Shown piece by piece: positions 17,677 through 27,333 of a stretch of DNA of 64,000 bases (its first letter is position 1; each line of letters opens with the position of its first letter). Origin of the DNA: an alpha proteobacterium BAL199 (GTDB taxonomy: Bacteria > Pseudomonadota > Alphaproteobacteria > Thalassobaculales > Thalassobaculaceae); NCBI GenBank assembly GCA_000171835.1, contig ABHC01000002.1, forward strand, positions 310,001-374,000, in the 5' to 3' direction. Made by a program: the position numbers and the translations under genes. The notes under the pieces were generated by a model. It was not told the DNA's origin. It did no database searches and saw only the letters and a program-made list of their open reading frames with translations.

Positions 17677-20559
17677 CTACGCCGACTTGCGGGCGGGGGC
17701 GGCCGCCTGCTTCAGATAGCGGGCGAGGTATTGGCCGGTGTAGCTGCCCTGGGTCGATGCGACCTCCTCAGGTGTACCGCTGGCGACGATATAGCCGCCG
17801 CCGTCGCCGCCTTCCGGCCCCAGATCGATGATGTGATCGGCGGTCTTGATGACCTCCAAATTGTGCTCGATCACGATTACCGTGTTGCCCTGCTCGACCA
17901 GGGCCTGCAGCACTTCCAGAAGCTTGCGGACGTCCTCGAAATGCAGGCCGGTGGTCGGCTCGTCCAGGATATAGACGGTCCGCCCGGTGGCCCGGCGTGA
18001 CAGTTCCTTGGCCAGCTTCACGCGCTGGGCCTCGCCGCCGGACAGGGTGGTGGCCGGCTGGCCCACCTTGACGTAGCCGAGGCCGACCCGCTCCAAGGTC
18101 TCCAGCTTGTCGCGGATCGACGGGACCGCCTTGAAGAACTTGGCCCCTTCTTCGACGGTCATGTCCAGAACATCGGCGATCGACTTGTCGCGGAACCGGA
18201 TCTCCAGGGTTTCCCGGTTGTAGCGGTGGCCCTTGCAGACATCGCACTGCACGTAGACGTCCGGCAGGAAGTGCATCTCGATCTTGATGACGCCGTCGCC
18301 CTGGCACGCCTCGCAGCGCCCGCCCTTGACGTTGAACGAGAACCGGCCGGGCGCGTAGCCGCGGGCCTGGGCTTCGGGCAGTCCGGCGAACCAGTCGCGA
18401 ATCGGCGTGAACGCACCGGTGTAGGTCGCCGGGTTCGATCGGGGGGTTCGCCCGATCGGCGACTGGTCGATGTCGACCACCTTGTCGACCTTGTCCAGGC
18501 CGTCCAGCGACTCGAACGGGGCTGCGTGCTCGCGCGCGTTGTGCAGGCGACGAGCCAGCGCTTTCCACAGGGTCTCGATCACCAGGGTCGACTTGCCGCC
18601 GCCGGACACCCCGGTGACGCAGGTGAAGGTGCCGAGCGGAATCGTGACGCTGACATCCTTCAGATTGTTGCCGGTCGCGCCCTTCAGGGTCAGGACGCGA
18701 CCCTTCTTGGCCTTGCGGCGCTGCTTGGGCACGGCGATCTGCCGGAAGCCCGAGAGATATTGGCCGGTCAGGCTTTCCGGCGCCCGCATCACGTCCTCGG
18801 GTGTGCCGCTGGCCACCACGGCGCCGCCATGAACACCTGCGCCCGGACCCATGTCGATCACGTAGTCGGCCTCGCGGATCGCGTCCTCGTCGTGCTCGAC
18901 AACGATCACCGTGTTGCCGAGGTCGCGCAGACGCTTGAGCATGGTCAGCAAGCGGTCATTGTCGCGCTGGTGGAGCCCGATCGACGGCTCGTCGAGCACG
19001 TACAGCACGCCGGTCAGTCCGGAGCCGATCTGCGAAGCGAGCCGGATGCGCTGGCTCTCGCCGCCGGATAGCGAGCCGGAGCCGCGCGACAGGGTCAGGT
19101 ACTCCAGCCCGACATTGTTCAGGAATCCCAGCCGCTCGTTGATTTCCTTGAGAATCCGCTGGGCGATCTCGTGATCCTTCGGGCGCAGCGAACCGTCGAG
19201 CTCCTGGAACCAAGCGACCGCGTTGCCGATCGAGAAATCGGCGACCTGGGAGATCGTCAGTCCGGCGATCTTGACCGCCAGGGCCTCCGGTCGCAGCCGC
19301 TGGCCGTTGCAGACCTCGCACGGTGCCACCGACTGGTACCGGCCCAGTTCCTCGCGCACCCAGGCGCTGTCGGTTTCCCTCCAACGGCGCTGCATGTTCG
19401 GAATGACGCCCTCGAACGGCTTGGTGGTCTTGTACGACCGCAGCCCGTCCTCGAAGGTCATCGTGACCGGATTGTCGCCGGTGCCCTGCAGTACGCCTTG
19501 GCGCGCTTCCTCCGGCAAATCCTGCCAGGGTGTGTCCATCGACACCCCGAAGTGCTTGGCCAGGCTGACCAGGGTCTGGGTGTAGTATTTGGACGAGCTG
19601 GCGGCCCACGGACCGACGGCCCCGCCTTTCAGCGACAGGGTCGGGTTCGGGATTACCAGTTCGGCGTCGAAATACATCCGGGTGCCAAGGCCATCGCAGG
19701 TCGGGCATGCGCCGAACGGGTTGTTGAAGGAGAACAGCCGCGGCTCGATCTCGTCGATGGTGAAGCCGGACACCGGGCAGGCGAACTTGGCCGAGAAGGT
19801 TCGCCGTTCGCCGGAATCGGCCTCGTCGGCGAACAGCAGGCCGTCGGACAGGCCGAGCGCGGTCTCGATCGAATCGGCCAAACGGGTCTGGATGCCGTCG
19901 CGCACCACCAGCCGGTCGACCACCACCTCAATGTCGTGCTTGCGCTTCTTGTCGAGCGCCGGCGCTTCCTCGATCTCCAGCAATTCGCCGTCGATCTTGA
20001 CCCGCTGGAAGCCGCGCTTGCGCAGATCGGCCAGTTCTTTGCGGAACTCGCCTTTCTTGCCGCGGGCGATCGGCGCCAGCAGGTACAGCCGGGTGCCCTC
20101 CGGCAGATCCAGGATGCGGTCGACCATCTGGCTGACCGTCTGGCTTTCGATCGGCAGCCCGGTGGCCGGCGAGTAGGGGATGCCGATCCGCGCGAACAGC
20201 AGGCGCAGATAATCATAGACCTCGGTGACCGTGCCGACCGTTGAGCGTGGGTTACGCGACGTGGTCTTCTGCTCGATCGAGATTGCCGGAGACAGCCCCT
20301 CGATCAGGTCGACGTCCGGCTTCTGCATCAGTTCCAGGAACTGCCGGGCGTAGGCCGACAGGCTCTCCACGTATCGGCGCTGACCCTCGGCGTAGATGGT
20401 GTCGAACGCCAGCGAGGATTTCCCGGATCCGCTAAGCCCAGTCAGCACCGACAGTGCGTTGCGGGGCAGGTCGACGTCGACGTTCTTCAGGTTGTGTTCC
20501 CGGGCTCCCCGGACGCGGATAAAGCGGAGTTCTTTGTCGGACGCTGGGGTTGGCGCCAT
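17677..20559 (-). CDS. uvrA: excinuclease ABC subunit A
   Basis: 960 residues, DNA damage-recognition ATPase of nucleotide excision repair. Two ABC ATPase modules are visible: Walker [16 protein letters not shown] and signature [15 protein letters not shown] in the first, [16 protein letters not shown] and [17 protein letters not shown] in the second. Zinc-binding cysteines occur at CEVCNG and [14 protein letters not shown]. An earlier site reads ACPVSG, with Ser in place of the second Cys, a variant I recall from other alphaproteobacteria. The frame continues upstream to 20667, but the ATG at 20559 gives the family N-terminus ([17 protein letters not shown]). It is divergent from ssb. Confidence 0.97.
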   Translation of the reverse strand: MAPTPASDKELRFIRVRGAREHNLKNVDVDLPRNALSVLTGLSGSGKSSLAFDTIYAEGQRRYVESLSAYARQFLELMQKPDVDLIEGLSPAISIEQKTTSRNPRSTVGTVTEVYDYLRLLFARIGIPYSPATGLPIESQTVSQMVDRILDLPEGTRLYLLAPIARGKKGEFRKELADLRKRGFQRVKIDGELLEIEEAPALDKKRKHDIEVVVDRLVVRDGIQTRLADSIETALGLSDGLLFADEADSGERRTFSAKFACPVSGFTIDEIEPRLFSFNNPFGACPTCDGLGTRMYFDAELVIPNPTLSLKGGAVGPWAASSSKYYTQTLVSLAKHFGVSMDTPWQDLPEEARQGVLQGTGDNPVTMTFEDGLRSYKTTKPFEGVIPNMQRRWRETDSAWVREELGRYQSVAPCEVCNGQRLRPEALAVKIAGLTISQVADFSIGNAVAWFQELDGSLRPKDHEIAQRILKEINERLGFLNNVGLEYLTLSRGSGSLSGGESQRIRLASQIGSGLTGVLYVLDEPSIGLHQRDNDRLLTMLKRLRDLGNTVIVVEHDEDAIREADYVIDMGPGAGVHGGAVVASGTPEDVMRAPESLTGQYLSGFRQIAVPKQRRKAKKGRVLTLKGATGNNLKDVSVTIPLGTFTCVTGVSGGGKSTLVIETLWKALARRLHNAREHAAPFESLDGLDKVDKVVDIDQSPIGRTPRSNPATYTGAFTPIRDWFAGLPEAQARGYAPGRFSFNVKGGRCEACQGDGVIKIEMHFLPDVYVQCDVCKGHRYNRETLEIRFRDKSIADVLDMTVEEGAKFFKAVPSIRDKLETLERVGLGYVKVGQPATTLSGGEAQRVKLAKELSRRATGRTVYILDEPTTGLHFEDVRKLLEVLQALVEQGNTVIVIEHNLEVIKTADHIIDLGPEGGDGGGYIVASGTPEEVASTQGSYTGQYLARYLKQAAAPARKSA

Positions 20560-20921
20560 GGCCGGCCTCGGTTCGGAATCGGGGAGTGGGTACGACCATC
20601 GAATATAGGGTGCGCAGCGGCGGTATTGCCACCGCGCATGTCCGGCGTGGGTATCGGCTGCTGACAAAGGATGGCGCGGTCTGTGGATAACTCAGGATGT
20701 TTGTGCAGTCGATCCGATTCGATAATCGTTTCGAAGTAGCACCGAGGCATCGATTTCGGTATGCCGGATAACTGCAAAGTCGGTTTCGTCTAATCGGGCT
20801 TGGAAGCGGCCGGTCGATGTGGGATGGTCCGGCAAATCAGAAACGAGCCCGAATGCGCGGGCGATCCGGCGCCGTGGCGCCGCCAGACAACACCCAGTCG
20901 ACGAAAAACGAGAGCGAGACG
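20560..20921. other. uvrA-ssb divergent intergenic region
   Basis: 362 nt without a convincing gene. It must hold the promoters for both uvrA and ssb. A search by eye for the alphaproteobacterial LexA box (GTTC, 7 nt, GTTC) found none. A weak hairpin (GCGGT, 6-nt loop, ACCGC) lies at 20620-20635. Confidence 0.5.
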
Positions 20922-21473
20922 ATGGCCGGCAGCGTCAACAAAGTCATCCTGGTGGGGAACCTCGGCCGCGATCCGGAGGTGCGGACCACCCAGGACGGCA
21001 CCAAGATCGTGAACTTCACCCTGGCGACCTCCGAGAACTGGCGCGACAAGTCGAGCGGCGAGCGGCGCGAGCGCACCGAATGGCACCGGGTGGTGATTTT
21101 CAACGAGAACCTAGCGCGGATCGCCGAGCAGTATCTGCGCAAGGGCAGTTCGGTCTATGTCGAGGGCGCGTTGCAGACCCGCAAATGGACCGACAAGGAT
21201 GGCCAGGAACGCTACACCACCGAAGTGGTGCTGCAGCGCTTCCGCGGCGAGATGACCCTACTCGGCGGTCGTGGTGACGCCGGCGGTGGAGGTGGAGGAG
21301 GCGGTCAAGGTGGTGGCGACTACGACCGCGGCGACGATTACGGTGGCTCGAGCGGCGGTAGTTCGTCCGGCGGCGGCTATGGCGGTGGTTCCTCAAGCGG
21401 CGGCCGTTCCGGTGGCGGCGGTCCGGCCCCGATGGGTGGCCCGTCCGACCTGGACGACGAAATCCCGTTCTGA
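20922..21473 (+). CDS. ssb: single-stranded DNA-binding protein
   Basis: 183 residues. The N-terminal OB-fold begins [17 protein letters not shown] and includes [14 protein letters not shown]; a Gly/Ser-rich linker of about 55 residues leads to the acidic C-terminal tip DDEIPF that recruits repair and replication proteins. The open frame extends upstream to 20817, but ATG 20922 gives the canonical start. It is divergent from uvrA, a common pairing that allows co-regulation in DNA damage. Confidence 0.97.
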   Translation: MAGSVNKVILVGNLGRDPEVRTTQDGTKIVNFTLATSENWRDKSSGERRERTEWHRVVIFNENLARIAEQYLRKGSSVYVEGALQTRKWTDKDGQERYTTEVVLQRFRGEMTLLGGRGDAGGGGGGGGQGGGDYDRGDDYGGSSGGSSSGGGYGGGSSSGGRSGGGGPAPMGGPSDLDDEIPF

Positions 21474-21591
21474 GGAGAGTTGTCCGATTGCAGGGTACCG
21501 GGCCACGAAGAGTGCATACCGGTTCAATCGGTGCTTGCGCCGGTAGTGTAATCTGGCATCAAGATCGATCTACCAGTGGATTTTTGGCGTG

Positions 21592-21601
21592 TCGCTAGCG
21601 A
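21592..21601. repeat. perfect 10-bp palindrome upstream of the glycosyltransferase gene
   Basis: TCGCTAGCGA at 21592-21601 is a perfect palindrome 27 nt before the ATG at 21629, followed by CCCCTCGGGG, a second short symmetric element. It could be an operator for the following three-gene unit; no binding protein is suggested by neighbours. Confidence 0.3.
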
Positions 21602-21628
21602 GGCCCCTCGGGGTGAGCGTCCGGCAGA

Positions 21629-22903
21629 ATGAATGTGAGACCTTTTCCTGCGCCATCTCCGTTCCCGCGGCAAGATGCCAAGCGGATCGCGATCCTGTGC
21701 CCGCGGGGGATCGACAATGTCCTGAACGCAGAGACGCAAGCGATTGTCGAGGGGCTCGCATACTACAATGTATGGTCGGAGGTTTTTGATCTCTGGGAGT
21801 CAAGAGAGGTCGGGGTTCGGCAGCTTCTGACCGCCCAATATGACGCAGTGTATGCGGTGGTCGGCTCGCAACTGGTGCAGGGGCCGGACCGCTGGAACAC
21901 GGATGTGCTGGAACTTCTCGACTCGCCGCTGCTGTTGCGCCTGGCGGATCCGCCGTTTACCCGTCGGTACCTCAGTGCGATTGAGCCGTTTCGATACGAC
22001 ACGAATGTGAGTTGTCGCGACCTCCATTCTGCCGGGTTCCTGCAGAAGGTCGGGATCGCCCAATCCAACATTCACTACCTCCCGGGGCGGTTCAACGGCG
22101 ACCGGATTGATCAAGCCGCTGCCCGCGTCACGCTGGCGGATCGGGATGTGCCGTTTATCTACGTGGCTACGGTCGAGAGTATCAATGCGATCGAGGCCTA
22201 CGCCCGACAGATCCTCCCGGACCGCCTCGATGTCGTCGTTGCGCTGTCCGACGCACTGCTGACCGAGGCATCGCTTCCTGCCTGGCAGGTTGCCGAGGAG
22301 GTCTACAGCAGTCTCGGGAATGATCTGGTTCCGTATCGCGGACTGGGACGCGGGCTGCTTGATCTCGCCAATCGTCACGCAAACGCGCGGTTTCGGAACA
22401 CATTGATCGAACGGCTTGCTCGGTTCGATGGCGTCCTGGTGCTCGACAGGAACTACGAACCGCCAAGGTCACGTTCCGGCTGGCGTGCCAGGGTTCTTGG
22501 TCCGGCACGGCAGGACGATGCCGTGAAGCTAATGCAGCGCAGCCGCATTGTGGTGGCGACTCCACCGAACTTCTGCGTCGGCGCGGTGAGCGAGCGCGTC
22601 TACTGGGCAATGGCCGCTGGAGCCGTGTCCCTGGCGTTGCGCACTCCGGCAATGGACCGCCACTTCGATGTGGGTCGGGACTATCGTTCCTACGACCGAG
22701 CCTTCACCGGCTTGGAGGAAGCCCTCACGACCGCTTCAGAGAGGCCCGGTGACCTGCAGGCCGTAGCAGACAGCGGTCGACTGCAGGTCCACGCGGCGTT
22801 CGCGCACGTTCCCAATGTCCGGGAACTGTTCCGCCCATTGCTCGACATCGGTCAGCCCAACGCGAACGTCGCATCGACCCGGTCAATGGGAGGTGCGGCA
22901 TGA
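21629..22903 (+). CDS. putative CgeB-like glycosyltransferase (GT-B type)
   Basis: 424 residues. The N-terminal half starts with a Rossmann-like strand (KRIAILCPRGID) and has no clear motif. The C-terminal part resembles the nucleotide-sugar-binding half of CgeB/GT1-type enzymes: LMQRSRIVVATPPN, then RVYWAMAAGAVSLALRTPAMDRHF, where an Arg-x-x-x-Ala-x-x-x-Gly pattern precedes an acidic or His position. Sugar and acceptor are unknown. The stop overlaps the ATP-grasp gene (ATGA). Codon use is less biased than in housekeeping neighbours, consistent with accessory status. Alternative: an unrelated Rossmann-fold protein; the glycosyltransferase call is moderate. Confidence 0.55.
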   Translation: MNVRPFPAPSPFPRQDAKRIAILCPRGIDNVLNAETQAIVEGLAYYNVWSEVFDLWESREVGVRQLLTAQYDAVYAVVGSQLVQGPDRWNTDVLELLDSPLLLRLADPPFTRRYLSAIEPFRYDTNVSCRDLHSAGFLQKVGIAQSNIHYLPGRFNGDRIDQAAARVTLADRDVPFIYVATVESINAIEAYARQILPDRLDVVVALSDALLTEASLPAWQVAEEVYSSLGNDLVPYRGLGRGLLDLANRHANARFRNTLIERLARFDGVLVLDRNYEPPRSRSGWRARVLGPARQDDAVKLMQRSRIVVATPPNFCVGAVSERVYWAMAAGAVSLALRTPAMDRHFDVGRDYRSYDRAFTGLEEALTTASERPGDLQAVADSGRLQVHAAFAHVPNVRELFRPLLDIGQPNANVASTRSMGGAA

Positions 22904-23985
22904 GCGATGCTCCCTCAACACGCTCAGTGGCTGACGGCAAGCCGGTGGTACTCATGATTTCAACCGGCGGGGGGGTGTCAGAAGCAATTCTCGACTGCTT
23001 GGCGGCATATCGTGACCGTTTGACAATCGTTGGGACCACCACCGATCCGACGGCAATCGGCGCTTCTGACTGTGATGTCTGCGTCCCAGTGGCGCCGGTC
23101 ACCGTTGAGGATGAGTTCATTCGCGACATCGGCGAGGTGCTTCAGGTATTCCGGCCGCAGATCGCATTTCCATGCCGGGACGCCGATCTGGTTGGATTGG
23201 CACGACTCAAGACATCCCGATCGGAAGGCGCCGAGGCGCTATTGGTCGGCTCGATGGCCTTGGCGACAGCCATGAACGACAAGTTGCCGATGGTGGCCTT
23301 CGCGCGGCGCTGCGGTCTGCCATTCGCATCGACTGCGCACACCGAGGTCGAGGCGCTGGATCTCGTTCGCCGCCACGGGTTCCCACTGATCGCAAAGCCG
23401 CGGCAGGGATCGGGTAGTAAGGGTGTGTACGTGCTGCTGAGCGACAGCCACCTTGAGAGTTGCCTCAACCGAGGCGGGTTTGTCTTTCAGCCGTATATTG
23501 ACCCTCCGGCCGACCTGATTGAACGATTGCCCGACACCCGGCTGGGCCTGCCCTTCGAGCAATCCGGAGGGCTCGACAGGTTCGTTGCGATACGCGGCCT
23601 TTCTGGCCGATCCGGCGAACTGCTCAACGCAATCAAGGTTGACGTCGTCAATCAGTTCGGCCGGCCATTCCGATTGACGCGCCGTCCGTTGGATGCGGTG
23701 GACAGCCAGATCGCAGAGGCGGTGGCCGGTACACTGTTTGAGGAAGATTACGTGGGAGCGTTCGCCTTGCAGGGCCGAGTGGACCGGACAGGAACACTGA
23801 CGTATTTTGAAATGCTGACTCGTATTGGTGGCGGGACGGCCGGCTTTGTCCCTCTTGGCTGCAATCAGCCACGATTGCTCGTGGAGATGTTTGCCGGCAT
23901 CGAATTGCCGGAGACGACCGCTCAGGCCTCCGTGGTCGAGTGGCGGAGCGTGCCGCGACCAAGGGCGGAGCGGAGCACGACATGA
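22900..23985 (+). CDS. ATP-grasp domain protein, putative carboxylate-amine ligase
   Basis: 361 residues. An N-terminal preATP-grasp domain (VVLMISTGGGVSEAILD) is followed by the ATP-binding subdomain HGFPLIAKPRQGSGSKGVYVL, the usual Lys and Gly-rich loop, and a C-terminal metal-site strand YFEMLTRIGGG where an Asn or Glu coordinating Mg is expected. Such enzymes join a carboxylate to an amine via an acyl phosphate. It is coupled by 4-nt overlaps to the glycosyltransferase upstream and the DegT-type enzyme downstream, suggesting a joint product, for example an amino sugar carrying an amino-acid group (inference). Confidence 0.75.
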   Translation: MSDAPSTRSVADGKPVVLMISTGGGVSEAILDCLAAYRDRLTIVGTTTDPTAIGASDCDVCVPVAPVTVEDEFIRDIGEVLQVFRPQIAFPCRDADLVGLARLKTSRSEGAEALLVGSMALATAMNDKLPMVAFARRCGLPFASTAHTEVEALDLVRRHGFPLIAKPRQGSGSKGVYVLLSDSHLESCLNRGGFVFQPYIDPPADLIERLPDTRLGLPFEQSGGLDRFVAIRGLSGRSGELLNAIKVDVVNQFGRPFRLTRRPLDAVDSQIAEAVAGTLFEEDYVGAFALQGRVDRTGTLTYFEMLTRIGGGTAGFVPLGCNQPRLLVEMFAGIELPETTAQASVVEWRSVPRPRAERSTT

Positions 23986-25151
23986 GTATCCTGCCCATGC
24001 CCGCGCTGGAGGTGGCGGCCGGTGCTGTATCGGGTGTTCCATCGGCGTGGACGGTGCCGTTGTTCATTCCGTCGCTACCAGCGTTCGACGTCTATCAGCA
24101 GAGACTCCAACAGGTTTCCGCATCCGGGACCTTCACCAATTTCGGACCGATGCTCCGGGCGTTCGAGATGGCATTGGCGGAAGGGTTAGGGGTTTCGCCG
24201 ACGCGGGTCGTAGGGGTGTCGAGTGCGACGGCGGGACTGACCTGCGCCCTGCTGGCCGTGGCCGAGCGGGGTGGACATTGCATCATGCCAGCGTGGACGC
24301 ACAGCGCCACACCATCCGCTGCGCGGCGCGCCGGCCTTGAACCATGGTTTCTCGATGTTGACCTAGAGACATGGCAGCTCGATCCGACAGACGTTGAAGA
24401 GCGCATCTCGCTCTCCGAGGCGGCCAGGGTTGCTGCCGTCGTCTTAGTCTCGCCGTTCGGTGCACGGATCGATGTGCCGGAATGGGAGGCGTTTGCCGAT
24501 CGCACCGGTGTTCCGGTCCTGGTCGATGCCGCTGCCGGATTTGATACCTGGCAGGACTCTCGGTTGACTAGCGTCGTCAGCTTTCACGCCACCAAAGGGT
24601 TCGGCATTGGCGAAGGGGGGGCGGTTCTTGCTCCAGACGATTCGACCGGACTGCGGATCAGAATGGCTACCAGTTTAGGCATGGATAGTAACCGCGTCGC
24701 CGTTGTCGACGGCATGAACGCCAAGCTCGATGAATTCCGGTCCGCGATCGGCTTGGCGGCGTTGGACACCTGGCAAGACGTGCGTGCGGCAATTCTGGAG
24801 CGCAGCCGCGCGTATTTCGTTGCGCTGCATCGCTCGGGCCTTTCGTTCCGTCGACCATACGGCCTTGAGGACGTCGCCAACTCCACATACCCGATCGCTC
24901 TGTCAGGTCCGCATGCCGTGGATATGATAGAGGCGCTGGCTCAGCGTGGTGTGCACGCCCGCCGCTGGTGGGGCGACGGCTGCCATCGTGTGCCTGTCTT
25001 CGTATCGTGTCCGTGCGAGGGGGTGCCGGTAACCGACGCCTTAGCGGCTCGAGTGATCGGATTGCCGCTCTATGCGACCGTGCCGCTGGCCGCAATCGAG
25101 TACGTCGTTTCGTGCCTAGAAGAAATCGGCCGAGAGTATGAGCATCGGTGA
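23982..25151 (+). CDS. DegT/DnrJ/EryC1/StrS-type PLP-dependent enzyme
   Basis: 389 residues. The fold type I pattern is visible: GVSSATAGLTCALLAV binds the phosphate, PVLVDAAAGFDTW carries the Asp that pairs with the pyridine nitrogen, and SFHATKGFGIGEGGAV contains the Schiff-base Lys. The family mostly aminates keto sugars; a minority dehydrate. The ATG overlaps the ATP-grasp stop (ATGA); an upstream ATG at 23940 is in frame but inside that gene. As last gene of the overlapping unit, it probably makes the amino sugar or amine used by the ATP-grasp enzyme (inference). Confidence 0.82.
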   Translation: MSILPMPALEVAAGAVSGVPSAWTVPLFIPSLPAFDVYQQRLQQVSASGTFTNFGPMLRAFEMALAEGLGVSPTRVVGVSSATAGLTCALLAVAERGGHCIMPAWTHSATPSAARRAGLEPWFLDVDLETWQLDPTDVEERISLSEAARVAAVVLVSPFGARIDVPEWEAFADRTGVPVLVDAAAGFDTWQDSRLTSVVSFHATKGFGIGEGGAVLAPDDSTGLRIRMATSLGMDSNRVAVVDGMNAKLDEFRSAIGLAALDTWQDVRAAILERSRAYFVALHRSGLSFRRPYGLEDVANSTYPIALSGPHAVDMIEALAQRGVHARRWWGDGCHRVPVFVSCPCEGVPVTDALAARVIGLPLYATVPLAAIEYVVSCLEEIGREYEHR

Positions 25152-25224
25152 CTGTTGCACTGGGCCGGATCGCCGGACCTGCGTCACTCTCTGCAATCTC
25201 TGAGATCAAATTCAAGGTCCGTTG

Positions 25225-26070
25225 ATGCCTGACAACACGCCTTATTTCGATGCCAACCGGATGCATTGGGACGAGTTGGTGGGGATCCATCTCGGTACGA
25301 CGGGGTCCGATGGCTACAACGTCGCGGCGCTGAAGCGCGGCACGCGGACCCTGCACGCTGTCGAGGAGGCCGAGATCGGGTCGGTCGACGGGTTGGATGT
25401 GTTGCACCTGCAGTGCCATTTCGGGGTCGACAGCCTGATCCTCGCGCAGCGGGGCGCTCGGGTTATCGGACTGGATTACTCGCCGGCGGCGATTGCGGCG
25501 GCGCGCGGGCTGGCGGCCGAGACCGGGCTGGACGCCCGGTTCGTCGAGGGCAATGTCTACGACGCACCGAGGCTGATCGACGGACGGTTCGATCTGGTGT
25601 TCGTCACCTGGGGCACGATCTGTTGGCTGCCCGATCTGCCGGCCTGGGCCGGGGTGGTGGCGCATTTCCTGAAGCCGGGCGGCCGGTTCTATTTCTGCGA
25701 CGCCCACCCGGCAGCCCGTGTATTTGATGACTCTGCGACAGCCGCGGCATTGCCGCTCGGCACCCTGCGCGTCCACTATCCATACTTCCACCGCGCCGAA
25801 CCGACAGCGAACACCGCGAGCGTCGACTACGCCGATCCGACAGCAGAAATCCGCAACCAGCGGACCTATGAGTGGGAGCACAGCGTGTCGGACATCGTGA
25901 ACGCGGTGATCGGTGCCGGCTTGCAACTCGACTGGCTGCACGAGCACGATGAGATTGCCTGGAATCTCCTGCCGATTCTGGTGCCGGGAGGGCAGGGTCA
26001 GTACCGATGGCCTGACGGGTTCATGCCTAAGTTGCCGCTCAGCCTGTCGTTGTCGGCCCGCAAACCGTAA
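25225..26070 (+). CDS. class I SAM-dependent methyltransferase
   Basis: 281 residues. Motif I is VLHLQCHFGVDSLILAQRGA, followed by VIGLDYSPAAIAAAR and, at motif IV, FDLVFVTWGTICWL. FLKPGGRFYFCDAHP is the post-motif typical of UbiE/COQ5-like methyltransferases. The substrate is unknown. An in-frame TTG directly precedes the ATG at 25225. It starts 73 nt after the DegT-type gene; its base composition is closer to the chromosomal average, so membership in that unit is uncertain. It converges with the PKHD hydroxylase gene. Confidence 0.82.
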   Translation: MPDNTPYFDANRMHWDELVGIHLGTTGSDGYNVAALKRGTRTLHAVEEAEIGSVDGLDVLHLQCHFGVDSLILAQRGARVIGLDYSPAAIAAARGLAAETGLDARFVEGNVYDAPRLIDGRFDLVFVTWGTICWLPDLPAWAGVVAHFLKPGGRFYFCDAHPAARVFDDSATAAALPLGTLRVHYPYFHRAEPTANTASVDYADPTAEIRNQRTYEWEHSVSDIVNAVIGAGLQLDWLHEHDEIAWNLLPILVPGGQGQYRWPDGFMPKLPLSLSLSARKP

Positions 26071-26079
26071 GAGTCGTCG

Positions 26080-26796
26080 TCAAGCGGTATGGCGCTTGAC
26101 GACATTGCTGCGCACCTTCTCAAGCTTTGTAACAACCGACTCGCGGATCTCCGGGTCGCAGGCGCCGTCGCGGGTCAATACGCTCATCACCTGGAGCAGG
26201 TCAGCGTTGATCTGGCGGGTGCCGACGTCAGCGATCCGGCTCTCGATCCAGATGACAGCGACCAGCCGTTCGCCGGCTGTTACTTCAGCAACCCGATGAA
26301 TGGCGTTGGTGGCGTAGAGAACGGCACCTCCGGCGGCCATCTTGAAGGTTGGCGCGTAGGGCATATCGCTGTCGACCACCAACTCGCCGCCTTGGTAGCT
26401 GTCCGGCTCGGTCAGGAAAATCGTCATCGACAGGTCGGAGCGCATCTCCTCCGGCGAACCGCGGAACATTACCGCACTGTCCATGTGGTCACGGTAGCCG
26501 CCGCCCGGTCCGGTGCGTGAGAACAGGAACGGGCTCCACCGCCGCGGGTCGCACACATGCCGGAACGCCAGGGTCTCGTTGGTCAGCGGGCCGCGAAGAT
26601 ACGCCGAGACCTTGTCCGACAACTCCTGACGCAATGGCGAGTCGGCGGCGATCTCGTGGTTACGTTTCTTGGTGCCGTCACGCCCCACGGTTTGCTGGCC
26701 GTCGACCCAGGGCGCACCCTCGGCCTGCAGCGCGGCACGAAGCTCGGCGACCAGTCCGGGCGCCAGCAGGTTTCGGATTGGGTAGACCTGGGCCAT
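26080..26796 (-). CDS. PKHD-type 2-oxoglutarate/Fe(II)-dependent hydroxylase (PiuC/YbiX family)
   Basis: 238 residues. The iron facial triad is visible as H104 and D106 in GYRDHMDSAVM and H167 in NAIHRVAEV, with R177 placed to bind 2-oxoglutarate. The N-terminal WVDGQQTVG motif is typical of the PiuC/YbiX family, which often sits near TonB-dependent siderophore receptors; none is seen here. The substrate is unknown. A decayed copy of the 5' end of a related gene lies upstream at 26956-27081 on the same strand. Confidence 0.9.
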   Translation of the reverse strand: MAQVYPIRNLLAPGLVAELRAALQAEGAPWVDGQQTVGRDGTKKRNHEIAADSPLRQELSDKVSAYLRGPLTNETLAFRHVCDPRRWSPFLFSRTGPGGGYRDHMDSAVMFRGSPEEMRSDLSMTIFLTEPDSYQGGELVVDSDMPYAPTFKMAAGGAVLYATNAIHRVAEVTAGERLVAVIWIESRIADVGTRQINADLLQVMSVLTRDGACDPEIRESVVTKLEKVRSNVVKRHTA

Positions 26797-27333
26797 CGCC
26801 AGCCTTGCCTCCGGTGAAAGGCCATCGACGGCCGGTTCGCGATGGTATCGGCCGACGTTGCGTTCGACCAGCGTTCAAGGGTCGTCAGTTGGTCAGCCGC
26901 TTGGTCAAAAATTGCTGCGGATCCTTCCCAGCTTGATCATCAGCTACGGCTTGGAACGCATCTCGCCTACATCTCCGCCAACCGTGCCTCGGCCATCAGC
27001 CCGGTCCGTGGAAGCGCCCTACAAGGCGTCTCGAACCTCGACGATGAGCGGCTCCGGAAGCAAATTGGGAATCGGATAGACGTAGGGCACGAGCACCTCC
27101 ACAGATGGTGTTCGACCCTCGTCAGCCTGACTGACTTCTATTGTATTTGACAGCTCCCCGCCAGACTCACGGGCCAATCGAAGACGACCTGCTCAGACGT
27201 CAAGCCTTCGGCACTGCAACATTGCCGCATGGGTGCCGTTCTGCTAAGTTTTCATGAAGCATAGCCGCGCCCGATTCGGCGCCGCAAAGGCCATTCCCGG
27301 CCCCTTGCAGCCACCTGCTCCGGAACCCCTCGG
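26797..27333. other. 537-nt region between hydroxylase and gyrA
   Basis: No intact gene is seen. It contains the hydroxylase relic and, on the right, the upstream region of gyrA, which must hold its promoter; no convincing -35/-10 pair was found. A 102-codon plus-strand open frame at 26842-27150 runs antisense to the relic and is probably not coding. Confidence 0.5.
26956..27081 (-). pseudogene. decayed N-terminal fragment of a second PKHD-type hydroxylase gene
   Basis: Translating the minus strand from 27081 to 26956 gives 42 codons that align without gaps to residues 4-45 of the intact hydroxylase at 26080-26796. Shared residues include VYPI-NLL, the L..E.R.AL pattern, then DG..TVG.D and a final Arg. 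A TAG stop (27019-27021) interrupts the frame, and further stops follow downstream. No start codon of good quality or iron-binding part remains. The nucleotide sequences differ clearly, so this is an old paralogue rather than a recent tandem duplication. Confidence 0.6.

Noticed and set aside
20560-20921. LexA (SOS) box between uvrA and ssb
   Set aside because: No GTTC-7-GTTC or its complement was found by eye in this region.
26842-27150. Plus-strand open frame of 102 codons upstream of gyrA
   Set aside because: No domain, poor start context, and the opposite strand carries a recognisable hydroxylase relic.
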